Shown piece after piece: positions 22,901-34,328 of a DNA stretch of 64,000 nt. Source of the DNA: Pelecanus crispus (lineage: Eukaryota; Chordata; Aves; Pelecaniformes; Pelecanidae); NCBI RefSeq assembly GCF_030463565.1, contig NC_134655.1:5096372-5160371 (forward strand). The letters are read 5' to 3'. How positions within the stretch are numbered: position 1 is the stretch's first letter; each line of letters starts with the position of its first letter. Both the position numbers and the translations under genes were made by a program. The notes under the pieces are model-generated. The model saw only the letters and a program-made list of their open reading frames with translations. It did not search any database and had not been told where the DNA came from.

Positions 22901-25248
22901 TCCCTGCAGGGGCTGGGAATGGGCAACCACAGGCAGTGACTTCTTCAGTCAATTTAGCATCAGCCAAAACAGCACTCGGACTGATTTCATTACCAATGAG
23001 CTGATGAAAAACACCCTTTTGCAAAAAGAAACCCAGGTGAATTACTTTTACTGGAGGGTCTAAGTCCTGGATTTCCCCTCTGCTTTGCACTAGGCTGCAC
23101 GAGTTACTGCCGGGCTCGTTTCCCTCTGCCGCGGGCACATGCAAAAGTGAGCAGAAAGAGAGCGCGAGGAATACAGCTGAACTTCATCCACTTTCAGGAT
23201 TGTCCTTGAGAAAGTGTGGTCTGTGGCGACAGCATTTTGTTTACTGTTCTAAAAAATGCCCTCTTCAGCACTGAGGCATAACATCTATTTGGAGACGTCC
23301 ATGAAAATGACTCCAAACAACAGCTAGAGATCGACCACTTCCCCCTGAAAGGTTTCACAAGTCGAGATGGAAGCTCAGCCTTTAGGGAGGCAGCGGCGGC
23401 GGCTCCTCCTCTCTGCCTTGACAGCAGCAGGGATTCGTTTCGAGGTTACCTGTGGCCCCCAGATCTTGGCACTGGCTCTCCCCTCTGGCTTTGCCTTGTG
23501 ATATTTCCCGAGGCTGGTTATTAACACAAAAGCAATAGTAGGTCCCATGACAACTGAAAGTCTTTATGGGGGCCGTTCGCTAGCACCAAGTGCCTTCCTT
23601 CACCAAAGCATTTTCCCTTTTTTCCCCTTTCCTGTTTGGGGTGACAGCCACGTGGGGCCACGCGTGATGTGAACAGCAGGTAAGGAGAGGCTCTAGACCT
23701 TTTGAAGGACAGCTATTTGCATGCTTTCCAAACCAGAATAAAAGGTAATGTTTTGGGACGTGGAAGTTTTATTCCCCTGAGCTCCTACCCAGTCAGCAAC
23801 AGATGTCTTTGGACACTTTCTGCACATCCTAAAGCTTCTGCCGACCCTCTACAGAAGTGTGCTTGAAGGTGCTGGAGGCTCCTGGGCTGTAATTTCCCTG
23901 TGGAAGCAGCAGCCAGGCATGGGACACAGCAGGGCAGGGTGCCTAGTAGCCTTTCTCGCTGGGTTTCTCCCTGCCTGCCCTGACCCTGGCCCTTTGTACC
24001 GTGATGGCTGGCGCGGAGGGGAAGCGAGCACCGCCCCGGGAAGCGGCCAGCTCGTGGTTTGACAAACAGGTTGCTCAACCCTGGGTTGGAGTTACTGATC
24101 CCCTCTCACGCCGACCGCTGCTCTGCAGCACTGGGACGCCTTTGCGTCAACATTTCCTAGGCAGAGGGACTCTGCTTGGCTGCGGTGCAAGTGTCAGAGT
24201 TACCAGGGAAATCCCATTTTTACGACTTTTCTGACCATTCATAATTGCATGGGGGATACTGAGAAAGCACACCCCAGCTGCTGCTAAGATACGATATTTG
24301 TAGGCAAGACTTCCAGCTGAGCATGATTTTTTTTCTGTCTCCTCCTGAGGCTGCAGGTTTCCCTCGCCCAGGTACAAGGCTGAGGCTCTTCCCTGGGTGC
24401 TTAGGAAGGGAGAAGGTGCAAGCAGCTGGGTGTGTCTTCCTCTTGATCCACACAGCAAAAGGATCAGGGCTTTCAAGGTAAAGTGACGGCTTACGTATTT
24501 GTCAAACAAGACCAATGCCCCCGTAGCGAGAGCTGGTGGGCACGCACAGCCGTCCCCCGGCCAGGCGCGGGCTCTGTCACGGCCAGACCTGCTGAGCCTT
24601 TCCCCGGCAGAAGGACCTTGGAGTTTCCTTGTGCCATGGAGCTCCTTGAACCTGCAGCTTCCCTGGGAAGGTGTGCCTTACCTGGCACACCGTACTCACT
24701 GCTAGAGAATAACGCAATACAGGTGTACTGTTCTGAATAAGAACATCTGTTTCTAGAAAAGATACAGACTTTGTACTAGCCTGTAAAATGGAGTTTTGGG
24801 GTTGTTCACCTACACAACCTTTTCTGTGCAGCATCTCATCTACAGGATTGAAACAAACCTCATGGATACAGCTGCTCTTCTCTTTGCTCCAAACTCCTGC
24901 ACATCTTCGTTTCTCACCTCCTCCCAATACAGACCAGCTGCTCTACACACTCCTCCCTCTACTTTTTCAATGAACAGCTGCGGTCAGCAGAGTTAGCAAG
25001 AGCTTGTTAGGAGGATTAACATTACGCTGCCAATGGAAAAAAAATGGTGCTTTTGCTTAGATGTCTCCATTTTTGCAGGCACAAGTGTCTAGGCTACCAT
25101 ACCTGATGAATAACACCAAAACATCCCTTTCTCCCAACTTGATCCAGAGAGGCTGGAGGCAAATAACAACATGCAAGTGCTTTTTGAGCTGGCCCAGCTG
25201 CACGTTGTGGAGGAAGTAATGGTGTGGTCACTGGTGAGATGAGCACAG
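19990..25248. other. Unassigned intergenic sequence
   Basis: 5.3 kb with GC-richer parts at about 20,640-21,250 and 22,190-22,480 and an AT-rich simple stretch of TATA repeats at 22,505-22,585. Long overlapping ORFs around 20.5-22.7 kb occur in several frames of GC-rich DNA with no domain; I do not accept them as genes. No ERV or CR1 seen. Confidence 0.5.
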
Positions 25249-25249
25249 G

Positions 25250-25508
25250 GAGGTGGGTGTTGGTCTCCTCTCCCAAGTAACAAGTGATAGGATGAGAGGT
25301 AATGGCCTCAAGCTGCGTCAGGGGAGGTTTAGATTGGATATTAGGAAAAATTTCTTCACGGAAAGGGTAGTCAAGCATTGGAACAGGCTGCCCAGAGAGG
25401 TGGTGGATTCACCATCCCTGGAAGTGTTCAAAAAACGGGCAGACGTGGCACTTGGGGACATGGTTTAGTGGGGATGGTGGTGATGGGTTGATGGTTGGAC
25501 TGATGATC
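25250..25508 (+). repeat. CR1 LINE fragment lacking octamer tail
   Basis: Corresponds to the last 72 codons of the CR1 reverse transcriptase ORF, from GTTGGTCTCCTCTCCCAAGT to the terminal GACATGGTTTAG, plus part of the 3' UTR ending near GACTGATGATCT. The usual octamer tail is missing. It belongs to the same subfamily as the copies at 6.2 and 48.8 kb. Confidence 0.93.
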
Positions 25509-26239
25509 TGCAACAGAAATAAAACTATTTGATGAGCCTCGTGTGTCATTTAACAGAGCTGTCTAGAGAAGAGCAAAGTCTGAAGAGGTGTATGGATGGT
25601 AAAAGATGCTTTTGTGCTGTATATAAACATGGAAGAAAAATTTACTGTCATTTCTGGAGTTATTCCAAATTTTAGTTTTGTGCAAAAGTCAGACTCTGGA
25701 TGTGCTGATTGTGGAAATCCATCTTTATTTTGTCTTTGTTTTGCTCTTGAGCTGTCTCTGCTGCATCACTCAGCTCTGCCTGGGACGAGCCGGAGCCCCC
25801 CCTCGCCATACTCCTCTGCGTGTGCACATTCCTTGTGCTGACCAGGCAGAACAGGACGGATTTCCTTCAGTGGCATTTCCTGATGATTTCTGACTAACTG
25901 TGGAGGAAGTCAAACCAAAGAAATGATGAATCTTTCATTTTTTATTTAAAAAACCCCCGAACAACCTTTAAAAACTACATCTCTTATTTTTGAACTGTAA
26001 ACAGCCTGCCTACTAACCCGCTGACTGCCTCGTCTTCATGGATAAAATACACACCAAAGGCCGGATACATTTTCTGCTGGGAAGCCCTTACCCTTTTTGG
26101 GGAGCTTCATTTGCCAGCGCTTGCTCAGTGCTTCTAAATAAGTACTTCATAGTCTGAAAGAATGTTCCCTAAGAGGCAAAAGCCGGAGGGCCACCTGCTC
26201 CTGTGGCCAAGGGCAAGTCTTTCTACCTCTGCCAGTCTG

Positions 26240-26430
26240 GATTTTTGGGGCCCCAGGAGGCCCGGGCGCAACCCCGCGGGGTTTGCTGGGGCGCCGGGCT
26301 GCTCGGCGGGAGAAGCAGCAGCGGGGGCCGTGGAGAGGGCCGGGCCATCCCTGCAGCCCTCCCGGGGCTGCCCGCAGCGGGGCACGGCCGCGGCGGGATA
26401 ACGTAGCCCCTGGTCGGGCACGACCTCAGG
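26240..26430. promoter_or_regulatory. Small CpG-rich patch
   Basis: About 190 bp of high GC with many CpGs, including CCCGCGGGG and GGCACGGCCGCGGCGGG, in otherwise ordinary intergenic DNA. It is marginal for a CpG island. No associated exon is visible; it might mark an enhancer or a non-coding transcript start. Confidence 0.3.
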
Positions 26431-29310
26431 CACTTCAGTTTGGAAGGGGAGCAGCTCAGCCTCTCTGAAACGCCGGCTCTGGAAGGGGATCTCAGCTGGG
26501 TGCCCCAGTGGTGCAGGCACCCAAACCCCACCGGGACTCCTCTTGGAAACCCTGGCTCCCTTCGCCTGGCGAGCCTGGCAGCTTCCCAAAAGCTACGTTA
26601 ATACAAAACAGAGAGACCAAAGAGGTACCGAGACCTCAGAGATTTTATGAATCCCTTTATTGCTCAATCCCCCACCTCTCTCCGTAGAGGAATTGTCTCT
26701 CTCAGGCTGTACAAAAGGTTGTGCTGAAAGCTCATCCTGAACTTTGATCTGGAAACCTAAAGGCAAAAGCTATGTTTGCCTTCTGGCATCTCCTCCAGCG
26801 CTGGCAGACACCTGCCTTCGTTTGATGTTTTGCCTTTTCCGCCGTCCCGTGACTCTACAGAACGCTCCGTGCCCTCCCGGAGAAAGCCGAGGCGCCTGCA
26901 GAGCGGTGTCCCGGGGCGGGCGGCAGAACCGCTGCTTTCGTGTGACGGATCTGTGTTTTTTTTTTTCCTTGTGGGGAAAAATGCAGAGTAGGTCTTCCCC
27001 ATTAATCTGTGCTGTTCATGTGGGGAAGGAAGCAAAGAAATAAGAGCAGCAGCAGCAAAAACAAGTGTCTCTAGATAGCGGCATAGTCAGAGGCACTTCC
27101 AAGTAGCTGAGCTCCTGGAAAGAGCACTGAACATTTTTTAATGAAGAAGCAAACTAAACTGCAACAACAACCACCACAAACACATGTAAGGATCGCCCCC
27201 AGACTGTGTCAAGCTTTAAAGCCCTCCATGAGAGCCCAGCGGCAGAGCAAGGGCTTTTCAGGCTCTTTGCAGCGATGAATTTGCCAACACTGAGATCCCC
27301 GAGCTGGCAGAGCGGGGCATGTTGGGGCTGTATAACAATGAGCTTGCGCTAAAATCGGATGTGAAAGGAAAATTAAAAGTAGAACAAAACAGGACAACAA
27401 ATGAAAGGTTGGGTCGCTCCCTGCTCACTCCTGCGTTACAGCGGGGCCCGGGATCAGCTCCCCAGGTGGGAAGGGGCTGAGCCTCTGCCAGACGCGTCCT
27501 CCGTGGTTAAGCGCTGGATGTGGTGCTGCCGACACCCGGTGCGCTCCCATAAATATGTGTCACCGGTAAAGCAAAGTCCCCCTGCACTCTCTGCCCTGAA
27601 CAACTGGAAGAGGAGCTTCAGATGCTGTTTGACGGGGAAATGCAGATCCTAAGACCTGGCAAAACCCAGCGTGCAGCCTGCATTAGTTGCTGGCAAAAGG
27701 GCAGGACTAAGACTCCGCAGACCCAGGTGCCGTCTCTGCTGCTGCCACCAGCCCTGGGGCAGTCCCTGGCCCTCAAAAGCGCAGGTGAAAAATCAGAAAT
27801 AAGGTACAGGTCCCTTCGCCAAAGCTCTTGGAGATCTACCGGAGAGAAATGAGGTATCACCACCGTGGCCCGAGACCTTGCGTTGATACAACCCCCAGCG
27901 TGGACACGATGACACAGGAATGCCCATTTTTAAGGTAGCGCTCTGTTGAGCATCTCAGGCTAAAAAAAGACCAAAGGGATTGCACTCTTAACCAAAAAGA
28001 GTTCCAGAGGCAAAAAACACTGGGGCGGCAGGGAATTGCTGCCCCTTTTGGAGGGGTTTGTGTTTCACGCCCTGTGAAGATGACCTGGCTTTGGTAGCCG
28101 GCTGGCTGCTCTGCGGCTTTTCGCTTCGGGGAAGTGTTTCACGTGGTTTGCAACTGCGGATGTGATTAGAGGGGCTAACCTCTACCAAGTGCTTACACAG
28201 TCATACTTCTTGCTATCAGGTTTTCTTCCCCTTATTATCTAATCACCAAAGTACTTTGCGCAGGGGCATGAGAAGTCTGAGTTTCCTGAATTTTGTGCAG
28301 CCTCATACTGCTTCGTTTCAGCACCGGCTACATGCAGAGCCCAATTTCTTGATCGCGAGCTCAGAGGGCGTTGGATCCCACGAGCTGGGCTGTCCCTGCC
28401 TGCGGGGATGCTCTGGGTGCCGGGACCCTCCGTGACAAGCCCCTCTGCCGCACCGGGAAGCACCCCACGGAGGGGACATTGCGGCAGGGGCGGCGGTGGT
28501 CGGCACGGCTTGCTTCCCTCCGAGGGCCTGGGAGCTGGTGCAGGAGAGGGAGGTCACTTTTCTGGGGAGTACTCCCTGCCGAAAGGGCTGTTCCCATCTC
28601 TGCTAGAGACAGGGCATGGAAGCAGCCTGTGGACCGGCAGTCAGACTTTATCTGACCTTTTAGTTATCCGACCTGCCCTGCCTATAAGACTGAATGCAAA
28701 ATGTCACGCAGTTCCCTTGTATCAAGCCCCCAGGCATAGGCTTATCTAAATTACACGCCTGTGCTTCTGGAGTCGTGCAGCCAAGTTTCCATCAATGGCT
28801 CTCGAAGCACTACAAGTCCCTCGATTCACCGCAGTGGGTATCAAGCCAGGATTACAAAGCACACAGATCCAAAAGTGACACTTGCCTGAAGCAATAAATA
28901 AACTATTTCCCAAACTATCTTGCGTGTTAGCAGCTACGCTTGCTCAGCTCTGCTCCCACGGACTGCCTCGTTTCATCTTCAAAATCCCGAGATGTGCATG
29001 GTGAGAGGATCCCACGTCCCCAGCTCGCTGCATGTGGAAATTACATTAACAGCAACTACACTCCTCAGCACAGAGCAATTAAAGGAGCGGGTTAAATAAC
29101 TATTCTTTGCATCCAAGCCCAGAGCATATGCTGAACAAATCTGTGCTTGTGGTTTACATCTTCGGTCGGTAAGCACGGCCCCTGGCCCGCCCCTCGGCTA
29201 CGGCAGCGGCTGGGGGGCTGCAACGTACCCAGGCCCCGGGAGGACGCAGACGTGAGCCCAGGTTGCAACTTCATCGTTGTTTCTCAAGTCACCTGAAAAT
29301 AATCCTCCTG

Positions 29311-29335
29311 ATTATATATTATATATATATATATA
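29311..29335. repeat. TA dinucleotide microsatellite
   Basis: Interrupted (TA)n tract of about 25 bp. Confidence 0.9.
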
Positions 29336-32300
29336 CTTCCTGTATAACCTTCATACACAGGTGTATGAAGTCTGTTGGCAAATTTGTTTGCATTTGCATC
29401 CAAATAATTTATACGAACAAATCACAGCCTAATAAGAGATATAAAACGTGGAAAAAGCATGAAATGAAAAATGGGGAAGCTTTCCCCATGAGCACCTTCG
29501 CTTATCAAAATAATTAAAGATCACAGCTACATTTTATATTAATTTATTAGAAAACACATACCCAGTTTAATGTGCAAATATATACAACAAATATTACAGT
29601 GAAACATGAGGAAGGCAAGCCCCTTCCCGCTATCAATGACTTATTCCTTCGTAACAGAGATGACTGTTTAATGCTTCCCCATAGATTTACAAATACAAAA
29701 AACGTATAATGCTTCGTTCGCACAAGACAAAAGTTTATTTTTATTTGAACTAAAAATATTCTGGCTTTGACATGGCAAAAGTCTGCTATTTTGGTGGCTT
29801 TTTTTTTTTTTTTAAAAACCTGAGCAAGTTTTGCGGAACAGGGGAACAAAGGAAAGGCATTGCCCTGTGCTTCATTCTCATCGCAGCATCTGATGGTCTT
29901 TGAATTACTAAACCACTGAATCACTTCAAAGTGAATGCAGCTCCAAAATCTACATCTACAACGTAATTAGTGACACGGAAGAGAGCAGGCGCTACCGTTG
30001 GCAAAAGGGAGCTGGCTGAACACACCTGGCTCGAGTTAAACGGCTGTTGACATTTCTCAGGTAAAGTGTTCCTATCTGCCAGTAAGGAATTTAATGCTGC
30101 CTCCTGTAATAAAGGAATTATAAATGGAAAATGCAGTTTGGTCCAAAAAGCAAATGAGTCTTGGATCTTGCTATGCCTCGTTCAAATGCGTGATCATTGA
30201 AAGCCTGCAGAGTAAGGCCATATTAAACCTGAAGCGAGTACAGACCCTGGGAATGCGTGTAGCTCCCGGGAAGCACTGAAATCCTGCTCGCTCCAGGAAA
30301 GACGTTCAGATCAGATTGATTTCTTTATGATTCTTTAGGATGTATTTCAAGCAGGTGTTTGACACAGGCTATTCTTGCATTCAGTGGCCACAGACAATTT
30401 CAGTAAAAGAGACCCACCTCGTCTCCGGCTCCCTCCCGTGCCTGGGTGCTGGCACGCCGGCTCGCTCACCGGCCGTGCCAACGGCGGGGCGAATCCAGCC
30501 GATCACCCTAGCAATAACCACAGGACTGAAACCATTTGGCGTGCTTGTTTTCCACGTTGTCCTGCAACCGAGCTTCATCTGGCAACTCCACAGAGCGACA
30601 TTTCCAATTAAGCAAAAACTATTCTGCTCGTTTAGCGCTCCTCTCCATTTTAAACGTGAAATCGCAGTGGTGCTGGAGAAGGCACTGCAAGTCCTGAGCC
30701 GGGCGATGCCGGTTCCCCCAGGAGACAAGAGTTTCCTCAGGGAACCACTGGCTGCCCGACGCTCATTTAGGTGCAGAGCCTCTCCCTGCATCAGCTCTCA
30801 TGACAATTTTTAAAGAAATGCACACAAATAACAACATAACAGACCCACAGCATAAACAAGACGCGACCAGGAGCGTGCCTGGCTGACCCCGGAGCCAGAG
30901 CTAAGCGAGGGCTCTTGCCTGGGCTACACTTTCAGACATGACACTGTCAAAAGCTGACTCAGGTTTCAGGTCCTTTCACAGGTTTTCCTTCCTCTTTGGC
31001 CAAGGGATCAGTGTTTAAGAACAGACTTAATTAAGCAGTGACTCCTTTTTGCTCTGTAACATCCCTCCTCTCCCACCAGCAGGCTCTACGGGTGCCGGCC
31101 CCCGGCCGCGGCGGTCGGCAGCATGGCAGAACCATGGGTACGTCCGTCGTCTGCTACAGCAGGGCTGCTGTGCCTCCGTTTGCACCAAAATCCTTAACGA
31201 TGGGATGGCCACAGCAGGTTTGGCCTTTGCTATCCTCCCACCATCCTCCTCCTCTTTACCCTCTTTGGAGTATTGTGGAATTTGACTAAAACAAAAACAT
31301 AAAAACCTTGGGGGAGGACTGCTCTGCTTTAAACACTTTTTTTATTATTATTTTTTTAATTGCTTCTGTTTCTTGTGTTGTGCTTACACAAGAATGCATG
31401 TCATGGACCCTGGAGCAGCAGGTAAAAACACACCTTAAATGAAAAATCTGAATAAACCCCAAACTTCGCTTGTAGTTCAAAAGTGAAAGTTAGAAACCAG
31501 TGAGCAGCCTTTGATCAAGATAAGAGAGCGGTGGGGGCAAGCAGGGGACACGCGGAAATTGAAAGGGGGCCATCCTGGTCTAAGGACAGTCCCCGCCAAG
31601 CTGGGTGTTTATGTCTTTCTAGGGGGAAAAAAATACCAAAAGAGCTCTTTCTTTTCTAAACTTCTGAACGATCCATTAGCCAGGTTTGTCAAAGTTTAAA
31701 TATTTTTACAATAAAGTAGAATAACAAGGGAGTCAGTTGTCTCCAATAACTCGGTGTTTTTCCACTTCAGCAGATTTTCTGACAGCATGAAAAGAAACAC
31801 TCCAGTCAAACATGAGCTGATTTGTATGCTATTGCAATCCGCATTGGAGGCTGCCATGCCATCACTCTGCAATTTGGGATCTGCAGTAGCATAGCATAAT
31901 TTTACCTGCTCTTTGTGGATATTTTCTGTCCCCTACTGTAATACATGTCTTAGCTGGTCTTTTAACTCTTTCAGTAAGGCAGCATACACCAAAAGCTTTC
32001 AGTGACAGGTATTATTTGTACACCTCGAAAGGCAATTCTTTTGAGCAGAAAGGCAAACGTCTCTGTAACTGTGGCCCTTCCTTACTACGTCTCTCTAACA
32101 CCTCTGTGGAGGTGCAGATCTCCATCCACCGCCTCTCCCCAAACCCACTTCCCCTGTAGCAATACCACGCCCAGGGCACAGTTGCTCAGAGCTCTCCTAA
32201 ATCATTTTCAGGACAAAATAACTGGGTTTTAACAAACTAAATTTCACACCAGACAGATGGGATTTATATGGAAAAGTCTGCATTCTTTTCAAAACTTTTA

Positions 32301-33727
32301 TGAACACTAACTTTCATTTTAGAACTTTGGGGGTGGGGGGGAGGAGCAGAGTAGGAAGAAACAGTAGGTCAGCTACCTGCAGTATAAACCCCATTTTTCC
32401 AAGCAGCTCTAGTCCAGGACACTTTATGCTCACAGGCCTGGGTGCCCAGTTTGCCCCAGAGTTAATAAAGGCGCTGGTGAAGCTCTTTGCTCTTGCAGGG
32501 TACGCTAATAAGAGCCTGGTCACCACGGATCCCCAGTTTTGTATTTGCTCTAAAGAAGCAGCGAGACTTGCAAGCACTTCAGCTCTCTTGAGGTAGGAGA
32601 AAAATGGTGTTTCTGTTAGCTACGCTGCCTCTCCTAGCAGGACGTGCGACTCAGCTGCGTCCCTCAGCCTCCCAGAGTGCCCAAATGGCTGAAGCAGAAT
32701 GGGTGCATGGAGGACAGTAAGTAGGAGGAGCCTTGAAATGCCAGTGGTTTCTGCAATGACATTTCTACCTCTGTTTGGTAAATCAGCACTTTTGGGATGT
32801 CAGATTACAGTAATACAACGTGGTAGCAACAGGCACGTGAAGGGAGGCCAGTGACTTGGCACTGTCAAGGAGGAAATCTCATGTAAGGGTCCTGGGCTGT
32901 CTGTCCTTGCTGACAGGATCAGAGCTCTTCTGGCTAGCGGGACTTACCTGCATGAGCAAAGCCTGCAAGATCAAATCCAGTGTGGGTCACTCAGCGGTAC
33001 TGCGTACTTCCATGATTCAAGTGGCTATGTACCTCCTTAAAATAAAGATTGCAGCCAAGCTTTTAAAGTTAAATATGTTATAAACTCTACACATATGTGA
33101 TCCTGAGATAGTGCCTGTAACAAGCCCCAAGGTAGATAAGCTTCCTGAACCCAGAAGTCCTCATGCCGCGTAAATGCATTGTTGTTTTCTTTTGGCAGGC
33201 CTGCTAGCCTCTCTCGGAGCACACCGCGCTTCCTAATTCTCTTTTTTTTTCGGGGGGTGGGTCTAGCGAAACAATCAGTTTGATGACTGCTACCAGCAAT
33301 TCCAATGGCATTTCTTCTGCAGTTCGGATGAAAGCATTCTTGATCCATTGCCAGTTCTCCCAAGACTTGCAGAAACAGGCTCACAGCTTCCCTTTCTATT
33401 TTTTGGCCAGCCAAGAGCTGTGTGCCTGCAGCCTCCTGCTAGAGGAGCAGCTGTGCTGTGCTGTGCTGAAGACACTCCTCAAGATAGGGGAGAAAACATC
33501 AGTAGGAATCAGACAAAAAGGCGACAAGTATGAGCCACAATGGAGAGAAGAAGCTTAATACGATGACCGTCGTCCAGAGGGTCAAAGACCATGCGTTCCA
33601 TTCCCATCTGTACATAGTCCTGTTTGAGCTTCTGACAGCATCAGCTCAGAGTCAGACCTTTTAAACACAGGGGAAAAATATTTTCCAAAATTCTCTTTGC
33701 TTAAGCACTATATATTCAAAAAGTTTT

Positions 33728-33733
33728 TTTATT
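33728..33733 (-). terminator. GAB3: Candidate GAB3 polyadenylation signal
   Basis: The first AATAAA found on the minus strand downstream of the GAB3 stop codon. It would give a 3' UTR of about 480 nt, and a T/GT-rich stretch follows. Later AATAAA hexamers exist further left, so the main site could differ. Confidence 0.4.
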
Positions 33734-34211
33734 GTTTCAGTATTTTAGCCCTTAGTTGATTAGTCACCAATACCTGTCAGATGCCCGCTGCCATAAAAGG
33801 ACTCTGAGCACCCGCAGTATTTGTAGGAATATCAAAAAATAGCTTTAGCAACTAGGAATTATGCAACAGAAGGAAAAGGCAGGACTAACTAGATTAATGC
33901 AACATGTAGTGGTTTGTTAACATTAAGTGTATGACTCGTTGCAGAATCACGCCAGAAAATGGTACCATGTAGCTTACTGGTAAGGGCAGTAAAAAGGGTA
34001 ATGCATTACTTTAGTCATCAGTGAACCACTCACTCATTCAACATACTATTTCCAGCTGAATCAAAGGTTTCCTTTAAAAATGCCATTCCTCTAGAGACCG
34101 TAAGCATCTTACAACTCTCTCTGCCTTTGAACTCTACTGTGATAGCTGCTTCATTAACATTGTGGTTCCAGTGCAAAAAAAAAAATCCTCCAGATCCCAC
34201 ATTGTCTTCCT

Positions 34212-34328
34212 TTAGACTTTTGATTGCCTCTCATCTGTCCATTCCTGCTTAGTGTTCTGTAAAGCTTGAGTCTTCTGTTCGTCTACCTGGACATAGTCCA
34301 CTCTCTGCTCCTCAGAGAGAAAAGGTTT
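34212..34328 (-). CDS. GAB3: GAB3 exon 10 (last coding exon)
   Basis: Acceptor TGACAG|AAA, phase 0; 38 codons and TAA. It contains [19 protein letters not shown], the second of the two C-terminal tyrosine motifs that engage the SH2 domains of SHP2, and ends TDERQSKV. The sequence is almost identical to the mammalian tail, which shows strong constraint. The preceding intron is about 1.0 kb. Confidence 0.96.
   Translation of the reverse strand, partial: KPFLSEEQRVDYVQVDEQKTQALQNTKQEWTDERQSKV

Larger units (their letters stand above)
25509..33727. other. Unassigned intergenic sequence downstream of GAB3
   Basis: 8.2 kb without a recognised exon, LTR or LINE. It includes a small CpG-rich patch (26,240-26,430), a second GC-rich patch (28,360-28,560), a TA microsatellite (29,311-29,335) and polyT runs at 29,800 and 31,340. 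An ORF of 157 codons at 30,340-30,813 (plus) has no known motif. Confidence 0.5.

Noticed and set aside
30340..30813. 157-codon plus-strand ORF between GAB3 and the left gene
   Set aside because: No motif, with an overlapping minus-strand ORF of similar size. Probably chance.
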